Shown: positions 8,492 through 17,333 of the stretch, piece after piece
Numbering within the stretch: position 1 is the first letter of the stretch
How the letters are laid out: the number at the start of each line of letters is the position of its first letter
Source: Gelria sp. Kuro-4
GTDB taxonomy: Bacteria > Bacillota > DTU030 > DUMP01
Assembly: GCF_019668485.1 (NCBI RefSeq)
Contig: NZ_AP024619.1
Coordinates: 1,363,001 to 1,427,000, forward strand
Length of the DNA stretch: 64,000 nucleotides
Direction: 5' to 3'
Notes under the pieces: model-generated
Seen by the model: the letters and a program-made list of their open reading frames with translations, nothing else
What the model was told of the DNA's origin: nothing
Database searches by the model: none
Translations under genes and position numbers: made by a program

Positions 8492-8926
8492 CTAAGTGCG
8501 GGGGAGTAATTTCTGCAGTAAGTGAAGGAGGGACGCGCGTTCCTCCGGGGAGAGCGGAGCCAAAAGCTCCGCCAGAGCCTGCCGTTGCCGCTGTGCCCAC
8601 CGTTGCAGTACCTCCCGGCCGGTATCAGTCAAGCGGACGAGCACGATGCGCTCATCACTCTGCTGCCGCTCCCGCACCACCAAGCCACTCTTCTCCAGAC
8701 GTTGGGCTGCTGTTGTCGCCGAACTGTTGGTAATACCCAGGCCCTGCGCCAGTTCACTGATGTTCATGGGCCCACGGCGCGCGAGCCGCTTCAAAAGCCA
8801 GTACTGCTCCGGGGTGATCTCTCCTTTGCGCACGGGGTGCGAGATAAGGCGCCACTCCCGCCAGAACTGCCACAAGGCGTCGATCAGGAAAGCGGTCGTT
8901 TGGTCTGGCTCCCGGCTTGCCGGCAA
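8492..8926 (-). CDS. MarR-family transcriptional regulator
   Basis: The protein has 144 residues from TTG 8926, with GGAGG about ten bases upstream. The winged helix is clear: MNISELAQGLGITNSSATTAAQRLEKSGLVVRERQQSDERIVLVRLTDTG was recognised in segments, including the wing Asp-Glu-Arg. It is first in an operon with the DrrA/DrrB-type exporter, and a consensus-like promoter lies just ahead, so autoregulation is likely. Confidence 0.92.
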   Translation of the reverse strand: MPASREPDQTTAFLIDALWQFWREWRLISHPVRKGEITPEQYWLLKRLARRGPMNISELAQGLGITNSSATTAAQRLEKSGLVVRERQQSDERIVLVRLTDTGREVLQRWAQRQRQALAELLAPLSPEERASLLHLLQKLLPRT

Positions 8927-8961
8927 GTTCGTTGGCCTCCCTATAGTCGATTGCTGCTTTC

Positions 8962-8989
8962 ATTCTATCGCTTTTATGTTGAATGTCAA
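8962..8989 (-). promoter_or_regulatory. Promoter of the MarR-exporter operon
   Basis: Read on the minus strand, TTGACA (8984-8989) and TAGAAT (8962-8967) are separated by 16 bases in an AT-rich stretch 36-63 bases ahead of the MarR start. Confidence 0.7.
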
Positions 8990-9108
8990 TATATTTGGCC
9001 GGGAAACCAACTTCCGCTGAGCTGAACATCAACAGTTCTTCTGTAAGCAGGCGTTTTCTTCAGGGACTTTGGTATGCCCCGTGAGCGCCGACCTGTCTTG
9101 AGCCAACA

Positions 9109-9132
9109 GAAAAAGGCGGGCCACTGCCCGCC
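9109..9132 (-). terminator. Terminator after the 45-residue ORF
   Basis: On the minus strand GGCGGGC, a short loop and GCCCGCC are followed by five T residues. It lies 16 bases past the stop of the small gene and supports its being transcribed. Confidence 0.8.
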
Positions 9133-9148
9133 CTCGCTGTTCTGCCTG

Positions 9149-9286
9149 CTACTTTTTTAAGGCTACCAAATACACTTCCTGGCCGGACCGGCCCGCGTTC
9201 AGCTTCGCTTCGGCCTGCCTAAGGGTCTCGAGCTGCTCCGGTGTCAGATCGGCCGCCTGCAGCCGCCCCAGGTTGGTGCTTGCCAC
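9149..9286 (-). CDS. Small protein of 45 residues, unknown function
   Basis: The frame runs from GTG 9286 to TAG at 9149-9151. The start has AGGAGG eight bases upstream, and a terminator follows the stop. The protein begins MASTNLGRLQAADLTPEQL, is rich in Leu, Gln, Glu and Ala, and ends VYLVALKK. It looks like a short helical protein without cysteines or membrane segment. It sits between hcp (upstream on the same strand, separated by its own hairpin) and the MarR operon. I do not recognise it; the signals around it make it more convincing than its length alone. Confidence 0.6.
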   Translation of the reverse strand: MASTNLGRLQAADLTPEQLETLRQAEAKLNAGRSGQEVYLVALKK

Positions 9287-9369
9287 GCGCTTCACCTCCT
9301 GGAGTTAAAGTAACCGGAGCCAGTTAGGTTCATGCAGCCAGGAGCAGACCGGGACATCGATAACTGAGA

Positions 9370-9396
9370 GACCCCGGTACCGGCTGCACCGGGGTC
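9370..9396 (-). terminator. Hairpin terminator after hcp
   Basis: GACCCCGGT (9370-9378) pairs perfectly with ACCGGGGTC (9388-9396). On the minus strand it is followed by TCTCAGTT, a weak T tract, so termination may be partial. Confidence 0.6.
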
Positions 9397-9403
9397 GCAC
9401 TTC

Positions 9404-10687
9404 TCAGCCCAGAATTGCCTGGATGTCCGCTTCCGGGGTGGTGATGGGCTGGATGTTGTAGTTTTCCTGCAACACCTTGAGGACGTTGGGGGTGAGGAAC
9501 GCCGGGAGGCTGGGGCCGAGGCGGATGTTCTTTATGCCCAGGTGAAGCAGGGTAAGGAGAATGGCCACCGCCTTCTGCTCGAACCAGGAGAGGACCAGGC
9601 TGAGCGGTAGGTCGTTTACGCCGCAGTCAAAGGCCTTCGCAAGCGCCACGGCCACCTGGACGGCGGAGTAAGCGTTGTTGCACTGGCCCATGTCGAGGAG
9701 GCGCGGGATGCCGTCGATGTCGCCCAGGTCGAGGTAGTTGAAGCGGTACTTGCCGCAACCGAGGGTGAGCACCACGCAGTTCCGGGGGAGTTTCTCCACG
9801 AACTCTGTGTAGTAGTTGCGGCCGGGCTTGGCGCCGTCGCAGCCGCCCACCAGGAAGAAGTGGCGGATCTTGCCCGCTTTCACGGCCTCGATAATCTTAT
9901 CTGCCAGGCTCAGCACCGCCTGATGGTGGAAGCCGGTCATGGTGGTGGGACCGGGGCTTTCCGGCAGAGGCGGAAGCGCCAGGGCTTTTTCAATTACCGG
10001 GGCGAAGTTGCGGTCCTTGATGTGCGGTACACCGGGCAGCTCAGCGATGCCACAGGTGAACATGCGGTCCTTGTAGGAGTCCTTCGGGATGAGCACACAG
10101 TTCGTGGTGCCGAGGATGGCCCCGGAGAAGGCTTCGAACTCCTTGCGCTGGTTCTGCCAGGCGGTGCCGTAGTTCCCCACCAGGTGAGGGAACTTCTTGA
10201 GTTCCGGGTAGCCGTGGGCGGGGAGCATCTCGCCGTGGGTGTAGACGTTGATGCCGGTGCCCTCGGTCTGCTTCAGAAGTTCATACAGGTCGAGGAGATC
10301 ATGACCCGTGACCACGATGCCGGGACCGGCCTTGGTGCCCACCTGGACCTTCGTCGGCTGTGGGGCGCCGAACCGCTCCACGTGCGCCTTGTCGAGGAGC
10401 TCCATTACGCGCAGGTTCATCTCACCGGCTTTGAGTAGGAGTTCAATGTGGTTTTCCAGGTTGAAATTAACGTTCGTGAGGGTGGAGAAGAGCCCCTCGC
10501 TGAAGAAGGCATCCACCTGTTCATCCACTGCGCCCAGCTCCCGTGCGTGGTAGGCATAAGCGGCGATACCCTTCAGGGCGAAGATCAGCGTGTCCTGCAG
10601 GCCCGCGATGTCCTCATTCTTGCCGCACACGCCGGCTTTGGTGCAGCCGGTTCCCCCGGCCGTCTGCTCACACTGGTAACAAAACAT
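9404..10687 (-). CDS. hcp: Hydroxylamine reductase (hybrid cluster protein, short form)
   Basis: The protein has 427 residues from ATG 10687. The N-terminal Cys motif C3-x2-C6-x8-C15-x5-C21 binds the cubane cluster. Downstream cysteines in [33 protein letters not shown] and LGCGKYRFN, with a Glu in [15 protein letters not shown], match ligands of the Fe-S-O hybrid cluster. The length is about 120 residues below the usual 540-550, as in the class of Hcp that lacks a stretch of the N-terminal helical domain. It works in the cytoplasm in nitrosative stress, reducing NO or hydroxylamine. An Rrf2 regulator is encoded directly upstream on the same strand. Confidence 0.95.
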   Translation of the reverse strand: MFCYQCEQTAGGTGCTKAGVCGKNEDIAGLQDTLIFALKGIAAYAYHARELGAVDEQVDAFFSEGLFSTLTNVNFNLENHIELLLKAGEMNLRVMELLDKAHVERFGAPQPTKVQVGTKAGPGIVVTGHDLLDLYELLKQTEGTGINVYTHGEMLPAHGYPELKKFPHLVGNYGTAWQNQRKEFEAFSGAILGTTNCVLIPKDSYKDRMFTCGIAELPGVPHIKDRNFAPVIEKALALPPLPESPGPTTMTGFHHQAVLSLADKIIEAVKAGKIRHFFLVGGCDGAKPGRNYYTEFVEKLPRNCVVLTLGCGKYRFNYLDLGDIDGIPRLLDMGQCNNAYSAVQVAVALAKAFDCGVNDLPLSLVLSWFEQKAVAILLTLLHLGIKNIRLGPSLPAFLTPNVLKVLQENYNIQPITTPEADIQAILG

Positions 10688-10820
10688 CTTGCGGTTCCTC
10701 CTCCTTCCAAATTAACCGGAGTCTGTCTTATACACGACGATTTTCATCCACTTTTGGGCACAAGAATCAACCGGAAAACGCTTTGGGCTTTAACTCACCT
10801 CCCCAATGCCGAAGTCGGGC

Positions 10821-11249
10821 TCAGCTCTTCTCTTTGAAAACACTGCGCTGCTCGCGGACAAGATCTTGGAGGGTGATGCCGGCCATGTACGCGGCCAGCT
10901 TCTCTTCCATGGCGATCCAGCTCTTTTTGAGCGGGCAGCGTGGCCCGTGCGGGCAACCATCTTTACCCAGTAGGCAGCGGTTCATGGCCACCTTACCCTG
11001 CATGGTTTCGACCACATCCAGCACGGTTACCCCCGACGGGTCCTTGGCCAGCGAGAACCCGCCCTGCGCCCCGCGGTGCGAGGTCACCAGGCCGCTTTTC
11101 ACGAACCTCTGGAAGATCTTGAGCAGAAACTCCAGAGGAATGTCCTCGCTGGCCGCAATTTCCCCGGCACTTACCACCAGACCGGGCCGCGCCGCCAGGT
11201 ACACCAGCGCCCTGAGCGCATAGTCAGTATGTCGCCTGATTACTTCCAA
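10821..11249 (-). CDS. Rrf2-family Fe-S transcriptional regulator
   Basis: The protein has 142 residues from TTG 11249. The winged helix (TDYALRALVYLAARPG, and LKIFQRFVKSGLVTSHRGAQGGF) and three cysteines (C92, C99, C105 in RCLLGKDGCPHGPRC) are those of cluster-binding Rrf2 proteins such as IscR and NsrR. Its position directly ahead of hcp suggests an NsrR-like sensor of NO, by inference. The gap to hcp is 133 bases, so hcp may have its own promoter. Confidence 0.92.
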   Translation of the reverse strand: MEVIRRHTDYALRALVYLAARPGLVVSAGEIAASEDIPLEFLLKIFQRFVKSGLVTSHRGAQGGFSLAKDPSGVTVLDVVETMQGKVAMNRCLLGKDGCPHGPRCPLKKSWIAMEEKLAAYMAGITLQDLVREQRSVFKEKS

Positions 11250-11296
11250 TGGTCGTTACCACACCTTCTCATCCATACAAGATAAGCTTAGTCCAA

Positions 11297-11314
11297 ATTG
11301 ACCCGGGTGTCAAT
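11297..11314. promoter_or_regulatory. Palindromic operator overlapping the Rrf2 promoter
   Basis: ATTGAC (11297-11302) and GTCAAT (11309-11314) form a perfect 6-bp inverted repeat around six bases. Read on the minus strand, TTGACA (11308-11313) within it is a -35 element with TAAGCT 17 bases downstream. The overlap suggests autorepression by the Rrf2 protein. Confidence 0.5.
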
Positions 11315-11427
11315 AGGTCTGCCCCTTATGTAATACATAATGCAACTGCTATTTCTGCTCAGAAGGAAGGAGATTAATACTTTACGTCGAATACATCCTT
11401 TAAAACAGATAAGAACGAGGGTTGAGT

Positions 11428-12216
11428 ATGGCGAACAAAATGCGGGCGACAGGCGAGAAGGTGGTGGTACAGAGTGTGGACCGAGCTCTCAGCATTCTCG
11501 CCCTTTTCCGGACAGAGTCGTCCCTGGGGTTAACGCAAATAGCGGACCGGATGAATCTGGCAAAAAGTACTGTTTATGGGCTAATAGCCACGCTAGAAAA
11601 GCACGGTTACCTGGAGCAGGATCTAAATACAGGGAAGTATCGTCTCGGCGTGAGGCTCTTGGAGATGGGCGGGCTTTTCGAGAAACGCTTAAATCTACGG
11701 CGAGAAGTTGCGCCGGTGATGAAAAGCCTCGTGGAAAGGTTCGCTGAGACGGTCCAAGTTTCTATACTCGACGGCTGCGAAGTAGTCTATATCGACCTTT
11801 TAGAAGCGCCGACGTCGCTCAGGTTCACTGCCCGTATTGGCATGCGGGCACCTGCTCACTGCACGGCAACCGGAAAGGTAATGCTCGCTGACCTGCCGGA
11901 GGGCCTCTTGGATGAACTGTACGGTAGTGGCCCGCTGCCGATGTCTACCCCCCGTAGTATCTCAAGCCTTATCGCTCTTAAGGAACACCTTCGCCTCGTC
12001 CGCGAGCAAGGGTACTCTTTGGATGACGAGGAGGCTGAAGTGGGAGTACGAGGCGTAGCGGCTGGAATCCGAAACCAGGCAGGAAAGGTAATTGCTGGGA
12101 TCAGCCTTGGCGGCCCGGCCAACAGGGTGACGTATGACGTGGTCCCCCAGTTCTCGCAGGCCATAATCAAGGCGGCAGCCCTGATCTCGGCCCGCTTGGG
12201 TTATCAAGAAGGTTAA
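11428..12216 (+). CDS. IclR-family transcriptional regulator
   Basis: The protein has about 262 residues from ATG 11428, with TTG 11422 also possible. It has the IclR winged helix (QSVDRALSILALF, and GLTQIADRMNLAKSTVYGLIATLEKHGYL) and the C-terminal effector domain (TARIGMRAPAHCTATGKVMLADLP, then DDEEAEVGVRGVAA and ISLGGPANRVT). It is the first gene of a module with a CoA-transferase, crotonase and ABC importer, all on the same strand. It is closely similar in pattern to the IclR gene at 18483. A palindrome at 12254-12266 just downstream is a likely binding site. Confidence 0.94.
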   Translation: MANKMRATGEKVVVQSVDRALSILALFRTESSLGLTQIADRMNLAKSTVYGLIATLEKHGYLEQDLNTGKYRLGVRLLEMGGLFEKRLNLRREVAPVMKSLVERFAETVQVSILDGCEVVYIDLLEAPTSLRFTARIGMRAPAHCTATGKVMLADLPEGLLDELYGSGPLPMSTPRSISSLIALKEHLRLVREQGYSLDDEEAEVGVRGVAAGIRNQAGKVIAGISLGGPANRVTYDVVPQFSQAIIKAAALISARLGYQEG

Positions 12217-12253
12217 GGTAGGGTTTTCTTGTGCAGGGATTTACGAACAGAAG

Positions 12254-12266
12254 TCGGCAATGCCGA
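12254..12266. promoter_or_regulatory. Palindrome TCGGCA-A-TGCCGA, candidate IclR operator
   Basis: A perfect 6+1+6 palindrome lies 30 bases ahead of the first CoA-transferase start. The second module has the same arrangement with TCGGTA-T-TACCGA at 19288-19300, and flanking AACAG and ACA bases also agree. Confidence 0.5.
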
Positions 12267-12295
12267 ACATACTACGTACAGGAGGAGTGCTTCTT

Positions 12296-13861
12296 TTGGC
12301 CAAGGTGATGTCTGTCCAGGAAGCGGCACAACTGATTAAAGATGGCGACACCGTGTGGATAGTGAGTTCCGGGGGAGGAGTTGCAGAACCTGGTTACGTC
12401 CTCGCGGGAATTGAAGAACGCTTCCTCAAGACAGGGCGTCCGCGGGACCTGACCGTTTGCCATGCGAGCGGCATAGGGGACCGGCAGGGGGGTGGCACAG
12501 ATCATTTTGCGTACGAGGGCCTTGTCAAACGTGTCGTTGGCAGCCACTGGACCTGGGCTCCTCGGCTTTCGCAGATGGTGGTTGATAACCTGATCGAAGC
12601 CTACGTTCTGCCGCAAGGGGTTATGACGCAACTGACCCGGGCCATAGCCGGGGGGAAACCTGGGGTTTTGACCCATGTGGGTATCGGTACCTACATTGAC
12701 CCGCGCCTGGAAGGAGGGCGCCTTAATACCCGCTCGCAAGCCGAGTTGGTGAAGGTTGTGGAGCTGGAGGGCCGGGAATGGCTCCTTTACAAGTCATTCC
12801 CGGTAGACGTCACCATCATCCGTGGTACTTCTGCGGATGAGGACGGCAACATCACCATGGAACACGAGGGGGTGATCATGGAGGCTCTTCCGGCCGCGCA
12901 GGCCGCGAAGAATTCTGGTGGCATTGTGATTGCCCAAGTGAAACGTCTGGCCCAGCGCGGCACACTTGACCCGCGCCTGGTTAAGGTCCCAGGCATCCTA
13001 GTCGACGCGGTGGTAGTGAACCCAGGCCAGATGCAGTCATGCGAAGTGGTGTACGATCCTGCTTACAGCGGAGAACTCCGAGTCCCACTGGATAGCAGCG
13101 AACCAATGCCGCTCAATGAGCGAAAAATTGTCGCCCGCCGTGCTGCGATGGAGCTTTACCCTGGTGCAGTCTGCAACCTCGGCTTTGGCATGTCTGACGG
13201 AGTAGCAGCCGTTGCTGCCGAGGAAGGAATAAGTAATAAAATTACCCTTACAGTTGAGCAGGGGGTTATTGGTGGGATTCCTGCCCTTGGTGTGAACTTC
13301 GGGCTGGCTGCTAACCCTGTCGCTTTCGTCGACCATGCTTCCCAATTCGATTGGTACGACGGCGGGGGACTAGACATCACGTTCCTAGCCTTTGCCCAGG
13401 CCGACCAGGCCGGGAACGTGAACGTGAGCCGATTCGGGAAACGGATCGTCGGGGTAGGCGGCTTCGTTAATATCTCGCAAAACGCAAAGAAGGTCGTATT
13501 CTGCGGCAGTTTCTCTACCTCTGGCCTGGAGGTTGCGGTTGAAGATGAGAGGCTGCGAATCCTCAAGGAGGGTCGTATTCGCAAGCTTGTTCCTGCTGTG
13601 GAGCAGATAAGTTTCAGCAGTTCCTACGCGCTGAAGCGTGGGCAAGCGGTTCTATACGTCACCGAGCGCGCGGTTTTTGAACTTTGTCCTGGGGGGCTGG
13701 TCCTGACCGAAATCGCCCCAGGCATAGACCTAGAAACCGAAGTTCTAGCCCAGATGGACTTGCGGCCCATCATTAGCCCGCATCTCAGGGTTATGGACGC
13801 GCGCATCTTTCGACCCGGGCCTATGGGCCTTAAGGAGGAAGCGAAGTTTCAAGAACACTAA
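12296..13861 (+). CDS. Acyl-CoA:carboxylate CoA-transferase (family I, fused alpha-beta)
   Basis: The protein has about 521 residues from TTG 12296, which follows GGAGGAG by eight bases; the frame is open to ATG 12260 but its paralogue begins at the equivalent of 12296. It resembles acetate/propionate CoA-transferases such as YdiF: a first half with DGDTVWIVSSGGGVAEP and RAIAGGKPGVLTHVGIGTYIDPR, and a second half with the catalytic glutamate in VEQGVIGGIPALG. It moves CoA from acetyl- or another acyl-CoA to an organic acid. The neighbouring crotonase suggests that the activated acid is then hydrated or dehydrated. The substrate is not known. Confidence 0.9.
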   Translation: MAKVMSVQEAAQLIKDGDTVWIVSSGGGVAEPGYVLAGIEERFLKTGRPRDLTVCHASGIGDRQGGGTDHFAYEGLVKRVVGSHWTWAPRLSQMVVDNLIEAYVLPQGVMTQLTRAIAGGKPGVLTHVGIGTYIDPRLEGGRLNTRSQAELVKVVELEGREWLLYKSFPVDVTIIRGTSADEDGNITMEHEGVIMEALPAAQAAKNSGGIVIAQVKRLAQRGTLDPRLVKVPGILVDAVVVNPGQMQSCEVVYDPAYSGELRVPLDSSEPMPLNERKIVARRAAMELYPGAVCNLGFGMSDGVAAVAAEEGISNKITLTVEQGVIGGIPALGVNFGLAANPVAFVDHASQFDWYDGGGLDITFLAFAQADQAGNVNVSRFGKRIVGVGGFVNISQNAKKVVFCGSFSTSGLEVAVEDERLRILKEGRIRKLVPAVEQISFSSSYALKRGQAVLYVTERAVFELCPGGLVLTEIAPGIDLETEVLAQMDLRPIISPHLRVMDARIFRPGPMGLKEEAKFQEH

Positions 13862-13877
13862 GCAGGGGGCGCAGATC

Positions 13878-14660
13878 GTGGAGTATGAGAATATTACCCT
13901 AACAAGAGAAAAGAACATCGCCATTATCACCGTAAACCGGCCCCAGGTATTAAACGCCCTTAATCGGCAAACCCTGGCGGAACTTAAGGCAACCTTCCTA
14001 GAGTGTGAGGAAGACCCTGGGGTACGCGCAGTGATAATCACTGGCAGCGGTCTCAAAGCTTTTGTCGCCGGGGCCGACATCAACGAGCTCAACGGACTTC
14101 CGCCAGTCGAGGGGCTGAAGCTAATGCACCTAGGGCAGGAGGTATTCGGCCTGCTCGAAAAAATGGGAACGCCCAGCATCGCAGCTGTGAACGGCTATGC
14201 CCTGGGTGGCGGGTGCGAACTGGCCATGGCTTGTGATCTCAGGATTGCCTCGACCAACGCCAAGTTTGGCCAGCCGGAAATCAAGCTTGGGAACATTCCT
14301 GGATGGGGTGGAACCCAGCGCTTGCCGCGGCTTATTGGTAAAACGAAAGCCAAGGAGCTGATATACACCGGCAGATTTATCACCGCAATGGAAGCGGAAA
14401 GGCTGGGCCTCGTGAACAAGGTGGTTTCACCAGAGGAACTCCTGCTCACCGCCAAAGAGCTTGCCCGTGAGGTGGCCGCTATGGCGCCAATAGCGATAAA
14501 GATGGCCAAGGCGGCGATTGATCAGGGGACTGAGGCCGAGCTGGCTATCGGCCTGAGCTTGGAAGCGCAGGGTGTGGCCATGTGCCTTACCACCGACGAC
14601 CAGAAAGAAGGCGTGCGGGCGTTCTTTGAGAAACGGGCACCTGTTTTCCAGGGCAAATGA
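13878..14660 (+). CDS. Enoyl-CoA hydratase/isomerase (crotonase family)
   Basis: The protein has 260 residues from GTG 13878, 16 bases after the CoA-transferase. Both catalytic glutamates of hydratases are present, E114 in YALGGGCELAMACD and E134 in GQPEIKLG, and the oxyanion hole residues lie in AFVAGADI and NGYALGGG. A true hydratase activity on an enoyl-CoA or hydroxyacyl-CoA is therefore plausible. It is part of the IclR-CoA-transferase module, and the ABC importer genes follow at 120 bases. Confidence 0.93.
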   Translation: MEYENITLTREKNIAIITVNRPQVLNALNRQTLAELKATFLECEEDPGVRAVIITGSGLKAFVAGADINELNGLPPVEGLKLMHLGQEVFGLLEKMGTPSIAAVNGYALGGGCELAMACDLRIASTNAKFGQPEIKLGNIPGWGGTQRLPRLIGKTKAKELIYTGRFITAMEAERLGLVNKVVSPEELLLTAKELAREVAAMAPIAIKMAKAAIDQGTEAELAIGLSLEAQGVAMCLTTDDQKEGVRAFFEKRAPVFQGK

Positions 14661-14781
14661 AGGGGGAATTACAGCCAACTGACCGTAGTCAGCGGACGGG
14701 TAATAGTGCACGCGAAGCACGTTGCAGAGATTGTTACGGAATCGAACAGAGCTGCCCAGCCTAGACAAAGGGGGGAGTGCC

Positions 14782-16278
14782 ATGAACGAAACCTTGCTGG
14801 AACTCAGGGAAATCAACAAGAGCTTTTCGGGAGTACAGGTATTAAAGAATGTAACCTTCACCGTAGCAAAAGGAGAAGTGCATGCCCTCGTTGGTGAAAA
14901 CGGAGCAGGCAAGTCAACCCTCATGAAGATACTCTCGGGTGCGTACACGCGCGACTCGGGAGAAATCCTGCTCAACGGCCAACCTGTTGATATTCGTGGA
15001 CCGGGGGATGCCCGGCGGTTAGGGATAAGCATTATTTATCAGGAACTCAGCCTTGTTCCTCAGCTTAACGCCGTGGAGAACATCTTTCTGGGCCGGTGGC
15101 CGGAAAAGAGCAAAGGGCTTGTTGATTGGTCTAAACTGTGGAACGACGCAGCGCGGCTTTTGCAGGATATCGGGGTTAGCATTAATACAAAGGTACCTGT
15201 TCGTGAACTCAGTGTGGGGCAGCGGCAGATGATCGAGATCGTGCGCGCCCTTTCCTGCCAGGCCAAGATCATCGTCATGGATGAGCCAACGAGTGCACTT
15301 ACGGAGAAAGAAATCCAAAGCCTGCTGAACCTCATCCGGGAACTGAAACGCCAGGGCGTGACGATCATCTACATTTCGCACCGCTTGGACGAGGTCTTCA
15401 CGATAGCAGACCGTGTCACGGTACTAAAGGACGGGGCTGTTACCGGCACGCGTGCAGTCAGTCAGATAACTAAGGCAGAGTTGATCCGGCTGATGGTTGG
15501 GCGAGATATAAAGGACTTTTACCCCAAACGTACTAGCAAACCTGGCGAAGTTGTTCTGGAAGTGAAGAATCTGACCCACAAGGGAGTTATTGAAGATGTC
15601 AGCTTTCAGGTACGGGCTGGAGAAATCGTCTGTTTAGCTGGTTTGATCGGGGCAGGGCGAACGGAGACGGTACGAGCCCTCTTTGGAGCGGATCCTGTGG
15701 ATTCAGGTGAGGTTTATATCCTTGGTAATAAAGTAAGGATGAGGACGCCAGCCGAGGCTATCAGGGCAGGCATTGCTCTAGCTCCCGAAGACCGACGTTT
15801 CCAGGGGCTCGTTCAGTGTTTGTCTGTTGGCGAAAACATTACTTTGGCAAACCTACAGTCTGTAGCATCGCGGCGGGGCGTAATCAACCTTGGGTTAGAG
15901 AAGACAAAGGTCAAGGGTTATATCAAAGACCTAAACATCCGCACGCAGGGACCTCAGCAAAAAGTGCAGGGGCTCAGCGGCGGAAACCAGCAAAAAGTTG
16001 TGCTAGCGAAATGGCTGGATACGCGCGCCCGGATCTTCATTTTCGATGAGCCAACCCGGGGGATTGATGTTGGTTCCAAGGTCGAGATCTATCAGCTAAT
16101 GAACAAGTTGGCTGAAAGCGGCGCGGCTGTAATCGTAGTGTCTTCTGAATTGCCGGAAGTTTTAGGAATAAGTGACCGTATTCTCGTCATGCACCAGGGG
16201 AGGATTGCTGGAGAACTGATGGCCTGCGACGCAACAGAAGAGGAGATAATGGGATATGCAGTAGGAGGGGTTGAGTGA
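14782..16278 (+). CDS. Sugar ABC importer ATP-binding protein (RbsA-like, two ATPase domains)
   Basis: The protein has 498 residues from ATG 14782 after AAAGGGGGGAG. The first half has Walker A GENGAGKST, signature LSVGQRQMIE and Walker B IIVMDEPTSALT. The second half has the degenerate Walker A GLIGAGRTE usual for the RbsA/MglA/XylG group and signature LSGGNQQKVVLAKW. The permease and the binding protein follow. The three together form a CUT2-type importer for a pentose, polyol or similar compound. Confidence 0.93.
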   Translation: MNETLLELREINKSFSGVQVLKNVTFTVAKGEVHALVGENGAGKSTLMKILSGAYTRDSGEILLNGQPVDIRGPGDARRLGISIIYQELSLVPQLNAVENIFLGRWPEKSKGLVDWSKLWNDAARLLQDIGVSINTKVPVRELSVGQRQMIEIVRALSCQAKIIVMDEPTSALTEKEIQSLLNLIRELKRQGVTIIYISHRLDEVFTIADRVTVLKDGAVTGTRAVSQITKAELIRLMVGRDIKDFYPKRTSKPGEVVLEVKNLTHKGVIEDVSFQVRAGEIVCLAGLIGAGRTETVRALFGADPVDSGEVYILGNKVRMRTPAEAIRAGIALAPEDRRFQGLVQCLSVGENITLANLQSVASRRGVINLGLEKTKVKGYIKDLNIRTQGPQQKVQGLSGGNQQKVVLAKWLDTRARIFIFDEPTRGIDVGSKVEIYQLMNKLAESGAAVIVVSSELPEVLGISDRILVMHQGRIAGELMACDATEEEIMGYAVGGVE

Positions 16279-17246
16279 TGGCGAAACAAACGATTGCCGG
16301 CACGGCGATTTCACCTACGCCTTCTATCGGCGCACGGCTTTTGAGCCCGCTGCAGCGCTATGGCGTGGAGATGGCGTTGGTTCTCTTGATTGTCTTGGCC
16401 GGGATCCTTGAGCCCGTGTTTCTCAATCCAGTAAACGTCATCAATGTTCTGAGACAAGTATCGATCACCGGTACTCTGGCCGTAGGCATGACTTTCGTCA
16501 TTATTAACGGGGGAATCGATCTTTCGGTCGGCTCTATTGTCGGCCTGGCCGGCATGCTGGCGGTTATGCTTCAACCTCAGGGCCTGTTGGTAAGCACCGG
16601 GGTGGCCCTCGTCATTGGCGTCACGCTTGGCTTCCTGAATGGGGTCGGTGTTGCCAATGGCATCGTTCCCTTCATTATGACCTTGGCTACCATGACCGCC
16701 GCCCGCGGAATCGCGTTCATGGTTTCGGATGGCCGCCCGGTTATGGGGGTGAGCGATGCTTATGCTTGGATCGGGGAGGGACAACTGGTAGGTATCCCGG
16801 TGCCGGTGGTCGTCTTTGCTCTCGTGGTGGCAACTGGTCACTTTATCCTAACAAAAACGACCTTCGGTCGTTCGGTTTACGCCGTTGGGGGCAATATCGA
16901 AGCGGCCCGGTTGTCCGGAATCAATGTAAGGAAGAACCAGGTTATGGTTTACGTGCTTTCCGGTCTCTTAGCAGGCATTGCTGGTGTTGTCATTACAGCG
17001 CGCATGACTGCTTGTGACCCAACCGTCGGTAATATGTTTGAGCTGGACGCCATTGCCGCTACAGTTATCGGCGGCACGAGCATGTCAGGCGGGGAGGGTA
17101 GGGTTACCCGTACAGTTGTCGGTGCCTTGATCATGGGCGTGCTTGCGAACACCATGAACCTCATGAATGTAAGCCCCTATTCCCAGCAAGTTGTCAAGGG
17201 CATCATCATCCTTGGCGCTGTTTTGATGGACAGGGTCAGGCGTTAA
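16278..17246 (+). CDS. Sugar ABC importer permease (RbsC-like)
   Basis: The protein has 322 residues from ATG 16278, overlapping the ATPase stop by one base (TGATG). It is strongly hydrophobic with about ten membrane segments and has the family motifs GGIDLSVGSIVGLAG, GRSVYAVGGNIEAARLSGI and VIGGTSMSGGEG. It forms the channel of the CUT2 importer. Confidence 0.93.
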   Translation: MAKQTIAGTAISPTPSIGARLLSPLQRYGVEMALVLLIVLAGILEPVFLNPVNVINVLRQVSITGTLAVGMTFVIINGGIDLSVGSIVGLAGMLAVMLQPQGLLVSTGVALVIGVTLGFLNGVGVANGIVPFIMTLATMTAARGIAFMVSDGRPVMGVSDAYAWIGEGQLVGIPVPVVVFALVVATGHFILTKTTFGRSVYAVGGNIEAARLSGINVRKNQVMVYVLSGLLAGIAGVVITARMTACDPTVGNMFELDAIAATVIGGTSMSGGEGRVTRTVVGALIMGVLANTMNLMNVSPYSQQVVKGIIILGAVLMDRVRR

Positions 17247-17333
17247 AGCATAAGAGCCAGGAGGGGAGGGATAGCAGAAAAACAAACGCAGAGCGGTGAT
17301 GCCACAGCGAGAAAAAAGGAAAGGAGTTTATCC

